64,000 nt of DNA from Cervus elaphus (Eukaryota > Chordata > Mammalia > Artiodactyla > Cervidae), in NCBI RefSeq assembly GCF_910594005.1, contig NC_057820.1, positions 9,615,001 to 9,679,000 of the forward strand, written 5' to 3'. Each line of letters starts with the position of its first letter. The stretch's first letter is position 1. Below the pieces are notes generated by a model. The model made no database searches. It was given only the letters and a program-made list of their open reading frames with translations, and was not told the DNA's origin. The position numbers and the translations under genes were made by a program. This document shows positions 56,162-64,000 of this stretch, one piece after another.

Positions 56162-56407
56162 TAGCTTTTATTTTTTTATTTTTATTTTTTTTCATTTATT
56201 TTTATTAGTTGGAGGCTAATTACTTTACAATATTGTAGTGGTTTTTGCCATACATTGATACGAATCAGCCATGGATTTGCATGTGTTCCCCATCCTGAAC
56301 CCCCCTCCCACCTCCCTCTCCATCCCATCCCTCTGGGTCATCCCAGTGCACCAGCCCTGAGCACTTGTCTCATGCATCCAACCTGGACTGGTGATCTATA
56401 GCTTTTA
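56162..56407 (-). mobile_element. Short ruminant L1 3' end with target-site duplication
   Basis: The insert at 56171-56398 starts with a T-rich tail and contains 'tttattagttggaggctaat' and 'ccatggatttgcatgtgttc'. 'tagctttta' flanks it at 56162-56170 and 56399-56407. Close agreement with the consensus suggests a recent, 228-bp, 5'-truncated insertion. Confidence 0.93.
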
Positions 56408-57065
56408 AAACTCACCCATCCTAACGTAAAACTTTGGTAAGTCACATTGCCCACTTCAAATGACCAACCCTCTCTCACATTTTTGTTAGTAAACAAGCTG
56501 CATTCTGAAGTACGATTTTACCCTGAGTTTGTGACAACTTGAGGAGATGGTGTAATTCTGCATGAGTCTTTCCAATTCCCTCACCTAAGATCACAATTTC
56601 ATGTCCTCCAGATGCAGAATAGAGCCCATATGAAAACCCGGTCACTGCTGTGCAATCAAATCAATATCTAGCCAAAGCAAAAAAGCTTACCATCCACCTT
56701 CCAGACCTCATGGTCTAGCATTTGGATGGTCTCCCCAAATGTTCAGCCTCCACTGAAATCTATTTCCCTATGTCTAGTATTTATTTTTCCATTTCAGCCA
56801 GTGGTGCTCAAGGTTGAATTTGCCAGGCATTCAAAATCCATACATGCTGTGACTCATTTTAATATCTCCCACTCCTCCTCTCCTTTTTCTGCACTTCGCT
56901 CTTTTGCCATGCATTGCTTCAAACTTTTCAAAGGATAGTTAGAATCTTCCCAGGATATTTATCATTTAAAGGGGAGAAGGAGTAGATTGGTAAGATCAAA
57001 GGAAAGATAAAACAACACTAATTTTTCAAAGGCAAGAGAGTATAAATGAATGAAGTACAAGTGTG
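56408..57065. other. No recognised element
   Basis: Pyrimidine-rich near 56720-56935. The frame at 56726-56938 has no domain. Confidence 0.4.
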
Positions 57066-57165
57066 TATCTTGCCTGGAGAATCTCATGGACAGAGGAGCC
57101 TGGCTGGCTCGGGTCCATGGGGTGGCTCAGAGTTGGGCACAGCTGAAATGACTGAGCACATATAG
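57066..57165 (+). mobile_element. 5'-truncated Bov-tA SINE
   Basis: It starts at 'tatcttgcctggagaatctc' without the tRNA head and ends 'gaaatgactgagcacata'. The flanks 'agtacaagtgtg' and 'tacacacaagtgtg' are a diverged target duplication. Confidence 0.88.
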
Positions 57166-57868
57166 TACACACAAGTGTGGAAGGCAAGGATGCACACATC
57201 TGGACAAGCTATTTTATTGTCCAGGGCTGGGACAGGAAATGGTGAAGGATAAAACCAGATAATTTGTGGGATGATCTGTGGGACTCAATGAATTTATAAT
57301 ATTCACTGAATCTCTGAGCCAAGATGTAAAGGAGGATGGGTGCAAGATATTTTATTTCCCCAGATTAGAAGAGTTGTAGTAGTCAGACTTGGATGTGAAA
57401 GGATTTAGAACCTGTAACGTTTATTGCATTTATCTTCAGATTAATCAAAAGGCTATTATCCAACTAATTGTTCAGCAAATAATTTAGGTACTCTGAGAAT
57501 GAAAGGTGTTATTTAACAATGAAATTGCTTTTTTAAGCTCTATGTAATGATATCTTAAAGACAAAAGGTATCATTAAAGAATTCCTATTATTCTCTGGAG
57601 AAGGTAATGCATTATATTACGCCAATTTTCTAAATGTCATGGCCATAATAAAATACATTAAAGAGCTTGTTTGGTAGCAATTATTTCTCAATAAAATAAT
57701 AGCTAAAAGGTAAACTTGTAATAACCCTCATGAATAATCAAATTTCTAAAATATGGAAGAAGGATAACACATGACTTGCTCCTTATTTTTATTTACCCCT
57801 CCCTTTCATCTCTTACATCTCCTCCTCCTACTTCTTTTCTTTCAAAAATCAACTTTATTTTATTAATG
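57166..57868. other. No recognised element
   Basis: AT-rich unassigned DNA. Confidence 0.4.
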
Positions 57869-58094
57869 CTGTGTGTGTGTTAAGTCACTTCAGACATGTC
57901 GGACTCTTTGTGACTGCATGGATTGTAGCCTACCAGGCTCCTCTGTTCATGGGATTCTCCAGGAAAGAATACTGGAGTGGTTTGCTGTGTCCTCCTCCAT
58001 GGGATCCTCCCAACCCAGGGATCAAACCCACATCTTTTACTGTCTTCTGCATTGGCAGACAGGTTCTCTACCAGTAGCACCACCTGGGAAGCCT
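57869..58094 (-). mobile_element. Bov-tA SINE with target-site duplication
   Basis: It runs from 'gtgtgtgtgttaagtcactt' to 'agcaccacctgggaagcc'. The flanks are 'tttattaatgct' (57857) and 'tttactagtgct' (58095). Confidence 0.94.
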
Positions 58095-58259
58095 TTACTA
58101 GTGCTAAAATAGACCAAACACTGGAAAATGAAATAAATTTTCTATATTTATTCTGCCTTATGCTTTGGTACTAACAAACTTACATTTGGTGCAGAAACCA
58201 GTAAAAGATCAACTAAAAAATAAAATAAAACTCATCATCATATTTGTCATCATCATCCC

Positions 58260-58700
58260 TGATGCTGGCAAGGGTGTTTTAAAATAAATGGAGTGAGGAA
58301 ATTGGCACAAGCTTTATGAAAAGGCTTTTGGAGAAATATATTAATAGAATAATAAAAGCTTAATGCATTTGGCCACAGAAACTACATTTATGAAACTCTA
58401 TCCAAAAGAAATAGCCCTAAATATAAACTATCATTACTTTAAAAAAATTAACATAGTTATTTATAATACCAATCAATTTGAAACAATTAAATGACCAACA
58501 AAATTGGAATGCTTAAACAAATTATAGTGTTTATATACTGAATGGAATTTTATACAAGACTTTAACTGAATGACTATGAAAAGGATGCCATAAATTATTT
58601 ATAAACATTTTCCTTATGAAGGGAAACAGCAGGAAAACTAGTGTACATAAAGTATGATTATAATCATGTTTAAATTGTTCATAAAAATTAGTCTAAGTAA
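58260..58700 (+). mobile_element. Very old L1 ORF2-end remains
   Basis: 'gaggaaattggcacaagctt', 'atccaaaagaaatagcccta' and 'actatgaaaaggatgccata' resemble the terminal ORF2 and 3' region of old L1 elements. Confidence 0.55.
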
Positions 58701-59559
58701 ATATGTTTCCATTGCAGAATTTAGACTCAGAGTATTCTTCTACTACCCATATATTTCTAGTTTAAAAATCATATTTCATAACTTTGAATTGATTTTTATA
58801 ATCAAGTAAAATAAACATATTTTTGGAAGAAGTTATTTTGGAAATTTTGGAAGCCGATGGTTTTTAGTTAGCCCAGATTTACATAGCATACTATGAACAA
58901 ACAATTAATGTGCCAGATGCTCTGATAAACAGGTAGGAAAGGCAGAGATGTTGAAGACAGCTTCCCTATACTCAATGCTAAGAGGGGAAAGCAGACATGA
59001 ACTTGATTAAGTATAAGTGATTTCAGTTATGAAGGAATCTACAGGATCAACGTAAACTAAGTTTTTGAGGTCAAAAAGAAAGAACACAGGAGTTCTAAAG
59101 GTGAACCGAGGTATGGAGATGCTTGTGAAATTTGAGATAACATTTGTATTCTTTCCACTGCTATGATTTGGGGAAGACAGTACTTGTGTGCATGGGGGCT
59201 TCCAAGGTGGTGCAGTTGGTAAAGAATTTGCTATCATTTCCACTGCTGTGGTGCCATTTGCACTGCTATGATTTGGGGAAGTCAGTATTTGGGGCGTGGG
59301 GCGGTATTTCACAGGTGGCTACCTTCAGGGCAAACAGGTTGGATTCATTTGATGGGAAACATTCTCAGGAAGTACTAGTGTCAGTGACAGCTGGAGAATT
59401 TGTGTGTGCGTGCACACACACATAACCCTCAGTGTTGGTGTGAAATAAGAACACAATTAGGCTACTTCAAGAGGAAGTAGAACAACAAGTTGGAGGAGGA
59501 AAGGGGATAAGAAATAGCTTCCTTTGTAACACACACAATACACACTTTTCTCTAGAGTG
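58701..59559. other. Mostly unassigned; contains a local duplication and a SINE head scrap
   Basis: See the direct repeat at 59157-59292. (GTGC/CACA)-rich sequence lies at 59400-59424. Confidence 0.4.
59157..59292. repeat. 104-bp-spaced direct repeat around a Bov-tA head fragment
   Basis: 'cactgctatgatttggggaa' occurs at 59157 and 59261. It is followed by 'gacagtacttg' and 'gtcagtatttg'. Between them lie a 37-base Bov-tA head ('gggcttccaaggtggtgcag', 59197-59233) and further partial copies ('tttccactgctgtggt'). Confidence 0.85.
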
Positions 59560-59777
59560 TTTGCTAAGTCAGTTCAGCAGTGTCCTACTCCTTGTGACCC
59601 CATGGACTGTAGTCCACCGGGCTCCTCTGTCCATGGGATTTGCCAGGCAAGAATACTGGAGTGGGTGTCATGCCCTCCTCCAGTGAATCTTCTTGACCCA
59701 GGGAATGAACCCATGTATCTTATGTCTTCTGCATTGGCAGGCAAACTTTTTACCACTAGTGCCACGTGGGAAGCCTA
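59560..59777 (-). mobile_element. Bov-tA SINE
   Basis: It runs from 'tgtttgctaagtcagttcag' to 'ctagtgccacgtgggaagcc', full length. Confidence 0.94.
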
Positions 59778-60375
59778 CTGCATACCTTCAGCCACTTCCT
59801 GCACTGGCAAAAGCTGAGAAGGAAAGCATATGGAAGGGGAAACAGGAGCTACAGAGGAGACTCATTCCTGGCCAGTCAGATGTATGCAAATATATTGTGT
59901 GGAATTTGCATTAAAACTCTGTTAACAGGAAGCTGATTTACCTGAGGAGAGATCCCTTTTGTCTTTCCCCTTACTTCTAGCTACATGGAATGCAGACATG
60001 GTTGTAGGTGCTCCAACATCCTTTTTGTACTGTGAGGCAATCTTGACTGTGGAAACCTGAGAATAGGGGGAAAAAAAGGAAAAAGAGGAAAGCTAACGTA
60101 TCAGCTTTAAGCTTCTCATCCCCCAGATTTCTTTTATGGAAGAGAGAAAATGTCTTCCAAAAGCCACTGTGATACTGTGTTCCATTCTGTTATATGGAGA
60201 TGAAGTAAATCCTAACTAAAGAAAGCTAATACATATTTATTGAGCTAAGATTTGTTTTAGGTATAGCAGTAAAATATATACACTTACATAATATATCCAT
60301 ACTTATATAACTATGCGTTATATATATTATATACAAATTTGTTTCATTTATATATTATTTTTTCATAATGGTGAA
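59778..60375. other. No recognised element
   Basis: AT-rich toward 60230-60360, with many 'tatata' words. Confidence 0.4.
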
Positions 60376-60726
60376 TATGATTTTGGAGAAGACTTTTGAG
60401 AGCCCCTCAAACTGTATAGAGATCAAACCAGTTAATCCTAAAAGAAATCAGTCCTGAATATTCATTGAAGGACTGATGCTGAAGCTGAAGCTCCAGTATT
60501 TTGGTCAACTGATGTGCAGGGCCAGCTCATTAGAAAAGACCCTGATGCTGGGAAATATTGAAGGCAGGAGTAGAAGGGGATGGCAAAGGATGAGATGGTT
60601 GGATGGCATTACTAACTTATGGACATGAGTTTGAGCAAGCTTCGGGAGTTGGTGATGGACAGGGAAGCCTGGCGTGCTGCAGTTCATGGGGTCACAAAAA
60701 GTCAGACACAACTGAGCAACTGAACA
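60376..60726 (+). mobile_element. BovB LINE 3' end
   Basis: It runs from 'ttggagaagacttttgagag' to 'caactgagcaactgaacagc'. It covers the C-terminal coding part and tail, with the frame broken. Confidence 0.94.
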
Positions 60727-61149
60727 GCAGCAACAATATAAATTTGCCTTTTTGTATATATTATATTTTTCATAATAATAATTATAAAAACAGTGATATA
60801 TATATATATTACTTCTGTTATTTTATAGACTAAAACCATAGAGAATAAGTAAGACTAAATAATGTATTCAAGATCAAATAGTATATGGGTAGTGTGAACA
60901 AAAAACAAGGTCCCGTCACAGTGTTACCAAGTTTGGTCTTTACGTAACATGCATACTATTTCTAACTGGCACACTATACATTCTTTGTTTTCTATTTGAG
61001 ATCTTTTTGATGATTTTTCTTAATATTCAAGCTAACGGTCTTTTTCCTTTGTAGTTAACTTTTTTGAAGTTTATTTTAGTTAAATAATAATTGTGATGAC
61101 ATTCATGAAAATAAAATCATAAACTATCTCACCGTCAACTTAAAAAAGA
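60727..61149. other. No recognised element
   Basis: AT-rich, with (AT)n at 60796-60810. Confidence 0.4.
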
Positions 61150-61590
61150 AATCACAATATGATAGTTGAGAGTTAAGCTTTATTTGGGGCAAAATGAGGA
61201 CTGCAGTTTGGGAGTCACTACTTAGATAGCTCTAAGAAACTGCTCCAAAGAGACAGGGGGGAATGGTCAGTATATATATGATTTTGGTGAAATGGGAATG
61301 CATGCAATCAAGTACCTGTTTTTCCAGAAGGTTTCTGATAGTCTCGTGAAGCTCTTGCTAGTCACAAGGAACAGTTGTCAACATGAAGGATTTTAGTGCT
61401 TTTCTGGATATGAGAGGATACGAGAATTTGGCTCATAAAATTGGCTAGTGAAAGTATCTATCTGAAGACCTGTCCTGCAGTTTTACCCCAAGAACAGTGT
61501 TTCTCATTTCTGCTCTCCACCCTGAATTCCTTTCAGGGGATGCTGAAGGTCAGCAGCTGAAGCAGCACATGATTTAAGCCTTGTAAATGT
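61150..61590 (-). mobile_element. Old ERVL-like solo LTR
   Basis: 'ctttatttggggcaaaatga' (reverse complement carries AATAAA), 'agctctaagaaactgctcca', 'gtcagtatatatatgatttt' and 'ttagtgcttttctggatatg' match an ERVL-class LTR (MER21-like) as I recall it. Read on the minus strand, the TATA-like region precedes the polyadenylation signal, as it should. The borders are eroded. Confidence 0.6.
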
Positions 61591-61929
61591 AGGTGTTTGG
61601 GGAGAGAGAAGAGACTGAAGGATTTACATATACTCCTGAGGACTAAGGAAGACTTTTGTTATACTAGCAAATCAGCTCCATAAACAGTTGTATAAATTTA
61701 TCCTCTGAAAAGCAATCTTAGTGAATGTCTCTTCTTTACTCTTGCCCATTAATTCTGTGATTTCCAACCCAGTAGGCAAATCATGATATCTCACTGTTGT
61801 TTTTATTAATTTTCATGTCTGTGATGATTATTAAGTTGAAATATTATCTCAAATCTTTGAAAGACATTTGTGCTTTGCTTTCAGGAGTATGATTTTTCAT
61901 GTTCTTTAGGTATTTTTTACCTTCTTCAC
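61591..61929. other. No recognised element
   Basis: AT-rich unassigned DNA. Confidence 0.4.
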
Positions 61930-62050
61930 TATGTAGCATGGCTGTTAAGAATGCAGATCCTGAAGTCAGACCACCTAAATTTGAATCCTGAACTACGCAC
62001 TAAATGTGGAATATTTGGTAACTTTCTTAAACCCATTAAGCCTCATATAT
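61930..62050 (+). mobile_element. MIR SINE, 5' half
   Basis: 'atggctgttaagaatgcaga', 'ctgaagtcagaccacctaaa' and 'tttcttaaacccattaagcc' follow the tRNA-like and core parts of MIR. The frame at 61870-62052 crosses it by chance. Confidence 0.85.
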
Positions 62051-62244
62051 AGATTTATAACATAAATATATTATATATAAGCTTCTGATTTTTTCTATAT
62101 ATAATATATAGTATTTTATGAAATATAATATGTAAATATGTAATATACTATTATGTATATTTAATGTGCTTATAATTTTCCATTATACACAACATTGAAT
62201 TACTGATATGTTTATATATATATATATATATTTTTTTTTTTCTG

Positions 62245-62405
62245 GACTTCCTAGGTGGCACAGTGGAGAAGATACACTGGAGTAAGAAAAGGCAACCCAC
62301 TCCAGTATCCTTGCCTGGAAAATTCCATGGACAGAGCAGCCTGGTGGGTTATAGTCCATGGACTTGCAAAAGAGTCAGATATGACTGAGCACACACACAC
62401 AGGCA
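62245..62405 (+). mobile_element. Bov-tA SINE with internal deletion
   Basis: The head start 'ggacttcctaggtggcacag' jumps directly to 'ggagaagatacactggagta', losing most of the tRNA part including the B box. The 3' end is normal. An (AT)n(T)n run precedes it at 62215-62240. Confidence 0.88.
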
Positions 62406-62459
62406 TAATTTTTCTGTTTAATTTAATTTTATATGTATATAAAATTGGGATTGATTATC

Positions 62460-62934
62460 AAGGATGTCTTTTTATTAACCATTCTGTATAGGCTCTAAGT
62501 TCATCCACTTCATTGAAAGTGAAAGTGAAAGTCCCTCAATGTATCAGACTCTTTGCAACCCCATGGATTATAGAGTCCATGGAATTTCTCTAGGCCAGAA
62601 TACTGGAGTGGGTAGCCTTTCCCTTCTCCAGGGGATCTTCCCAATCCAGGGATCGAACCCAGGTCTCCCGCATTACAGGCAGATTCTTTACCATCTGAAC
62701 CACAAGGGAAGCCCATCCACCTCATTAGAACTGACTCAAATGCAAATATTTTTATACCTGAGAAATATTCCATTGTATAGGTATGACAGCTTCTTTGCCC
62801 ATTCACCTGTTGATGGATATCCAAGTTCCTTCCATACCTTAACTATTGAAACCTGTGCTGCAACAAACATCGGGGTACATGTGTCTTTTTCAATTATAGT
62901 TTTCTCAGGATATATGCCCAGTAGTGGGATTATT
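62460..62934 (-). mobile_element. L1 ORF2-end / 3' segment, antisense (main part of a 5'-inverted L1)
   Basis: 'attctgtataggctctaagt', 'gagaaatattccattgtata' and 'tatatgcccagtagtgggat' are antisense L1. A Bov-tA at 62515-62713 interrupts it. At about 62935 the orientation flips. Confidence 0.85.
62515..62713 (-). mobile_element. Bov-tA SINE in L1, with intact pol III B box
   Basis: It runs from 'gaaagtgaaagtgaaagtcc' to 'ctgaaccacaagggaagcc'. 'catccacttcatt' (62502-62514) and 'catccacctcatt' (62714-62726) are the target duplication. The B-box core GGTTCGATCC is intact (minus strand, 62650-62659) and the A-box region reads TGGTTCAGATGG. Confidence 0.96.
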
Positions 62935-63148
62935 AGAGAAATGCAAATCAAAACTATAATGAAGGAACAGCTCACAACCAGTAGGGATGGCCATCATCAA
63001 AAAAAATCTACAAACAATAAATGCTGGAGAGGATATGGAGAAAAGGGAACCCTCGTGAACTCTTGGTGGGAATTCAAATCGATACAGCCACTGTGGGAAC
63101 AGTGTGGGGATTCCTTAAAAGGCTAGGAACAAAGCTATCATATGACCT
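62935..63148 (+). mobile_element. L1 ORF2 segment, sense (inverted 5' part of the same L1)
   Basis: 'gagaaatgcaaatcaaaact', 'aacaataaatgctggagagg' and 'cgatacagccactgtgggaa' are sense ORF2. The segment ends at 'catatgacc'. In the L1 sequence this lies directly upstream of the 'cccactactgggcatata' block that borders the antisense part, so the two pieces are consecutive but opposed. Confidence 0.88.
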
Positions 63149-63277
63149 AACATTCTTTGATTTTCTTAAGAGTACAAAGATTTATTTTTTTACAATGCTA
63201 TACCTGTTTTCTATACTCAAATTAAAATCAATTTATTTGAAGATAGAATATTTATTTGAAGACAGAACCTCTTGCTT

Positions 63278-63580
63278 TGGACTTCCCTGGTAGCTCAGCT
63301 GGTAAAAAAAAAAAAAAAAAAAAAATCCACCTGCAATGCAGGAGAGCCTGTTTGGATTACTGGGTCAGGAAGATCCCCTGAAGAAGGGGTGGCTCAGATG
63401 GTAAAGAATCTGCCTCCAGTGTGGGTTACCTGGGTTCAATCGCTGGTTTGGGAAGATCCCCTAGAGGAGGGCATAGCAACCCACTCCAGTATTCTTGCCT
63501 GGAGACTCCCCATGGACAGAGGAGCCTGGCGGGCTGCAGCCTATGGGGTCGCAAAGAATCGGACACGACTGAGTACTAGA
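63278..63580 (+). mobile_element. Dimeric Bov-tA SINE with a poly(A) expansion in its first head
   Basis: The first head starts 'ggacttccctggtagctcag' and contains 22 A's at 63304-63325 where the A-box-proximal 'ggtaaag' normally stands. At about 63388 ('gaagaaggggtggctcagat') a second head begins, without the usual joining sequence. The 3' end is typical, with CpGs kept. Confidence 0.93.
63304..63325 (+). repeat. A22 run inside a SINE head
   Basis: An uninterrupted run of 22 A's replaces 'aaaga' of the head. Confidence 0.97.
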
Positions 63581-63760
63581 AACAAGTACCTCTTCCTCTA
63601 TTGGTATCTCTGTCTCTGCCTGCTGCAGTTAAAAAACAGAACAGTTTTTGGTTTTTCTGTTCTGACTACCCCTCCTTCACTCCTAGGACTCCATTAAAAG
63701 AGAAGTAATACTTGTCTTGTCCATGGATCAAGAGAGTAGTTTAGCCCTCCACATGCTCCA
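63581..63760. other. No recognised element
   Basis: A short spacer containing the imperfect inverted repeat 'cagaacagtttttggtttttctgt' in part, near 63640-63664. Confidence 0.4.
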
Positions 63761-63979
63761 TGTGGGTGTTAGTTACTCAGTCCTGTCTGACTCTTTGCAA
63801 ATGCATGGACTGTAGCCCTCCAGGCTCCTCTTTCCATGGGATTTTTCCAGGCAAGAATACTGGAGTGGGTTGCCATTTCCTTCTCCAGGGGATCTTCCCA
63901 ACCCAGGGATCAAACTCACGTCACATGTTTCCTGCGTTGGCAGGCAGGTTCCTCACCACTAGCATCACCTGAGAAGCCC
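63761..63979 (-). mobile_element. Bov-tA SINE with target-site duplication
   Basis: It runs from 'gtgggtgttagttactcagt' to 'ctagcatcacctgagaagcc'. The flanks are 'ccacatgctcc' (63749) and 'ccacatgttct' (63980). Confidence 0.94.
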
Positions 63980-64000
63980 CCACATGTTCTAGGGAAAACA

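Noticed and set aside
62539..63126. A 195-codon plus-strand open frame
   Set aside because: It runs through an antisense Bov-tA, antisense L1 and inverted L1 sequence. The residues correspond to wrong-strand repeats, not a protein.

Overview
The window is mammalian nuclear DNA from a ruminant, most likely a bovid (cattle, sheep, goat or a relative). The evidence is its repeats: about forty tRNA-headed Bov-tA SINE copies, some fifteen BovB (RTE-type LINE) or Bov-A2 pieces, and CHR-type SINEs, on a background of old mammal-wide MIR and L1 sequence. Species cannot be decided from these repeats alone.

I recognise no host protein-coding gene, exon, rRNA, tRNA or miRNA gene, and no CRISPR array, operon or bacterial feature. 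Open reading frames over about 80 codons either overlap interspersed repeats, especially the tails of BovB, or look like chance frames. The window is best read as intergenic or deep-intronic DNA that has taken up transposons in layers.

Layout. 1-6 kb: an old L1 tail, an inverted pair of Bov-A2 elements, a BovB 5' fragment, Bov-tA copies and a BovB 3' end. 6-10 kb: a 29-bp tandem duplication, two probable solo LTRs on the minus strand (7.6-8.3 kb and 8.6-9.0 kb) and two CHR-type SINEs interrupted by an LTR and by a Bov-A2. 10-29 kb: Bov-tA, CHR-1 and MIR copies, with a BovB inserted in an L1 at 28.1-29.3 kb. 29-35 kb: AT-rich, few repeats. 35.3-42.0 kb: the most layered locus, an old plus-strand L1 split by a Tigger2-like DNA transposon, which in turn carries later insertions. 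42-54 kb: MIR, Bov-tA, CHR-1, microsatellites and a diverged 55-60-bp tandem array near 48.4 kb. 54.3-55.9 kb: a BovB copy with perfect 11-bp target-site duplications and one reverse-transcriptase frame broken by three stops. 56-64 kb: a short recent L1, an ERVL-like LTR, an L1 with an inverted 5' segment, and more Bov-tA.

Nothing here works together as a pathway. What the window records is retrotransposition: target-site duplications, nested insertions, tail-only insertions and a 5'-inverted L1. Family names come from remembered consensus sequences; no database search was possible, and most boundaries are good to about 5-15 bases.
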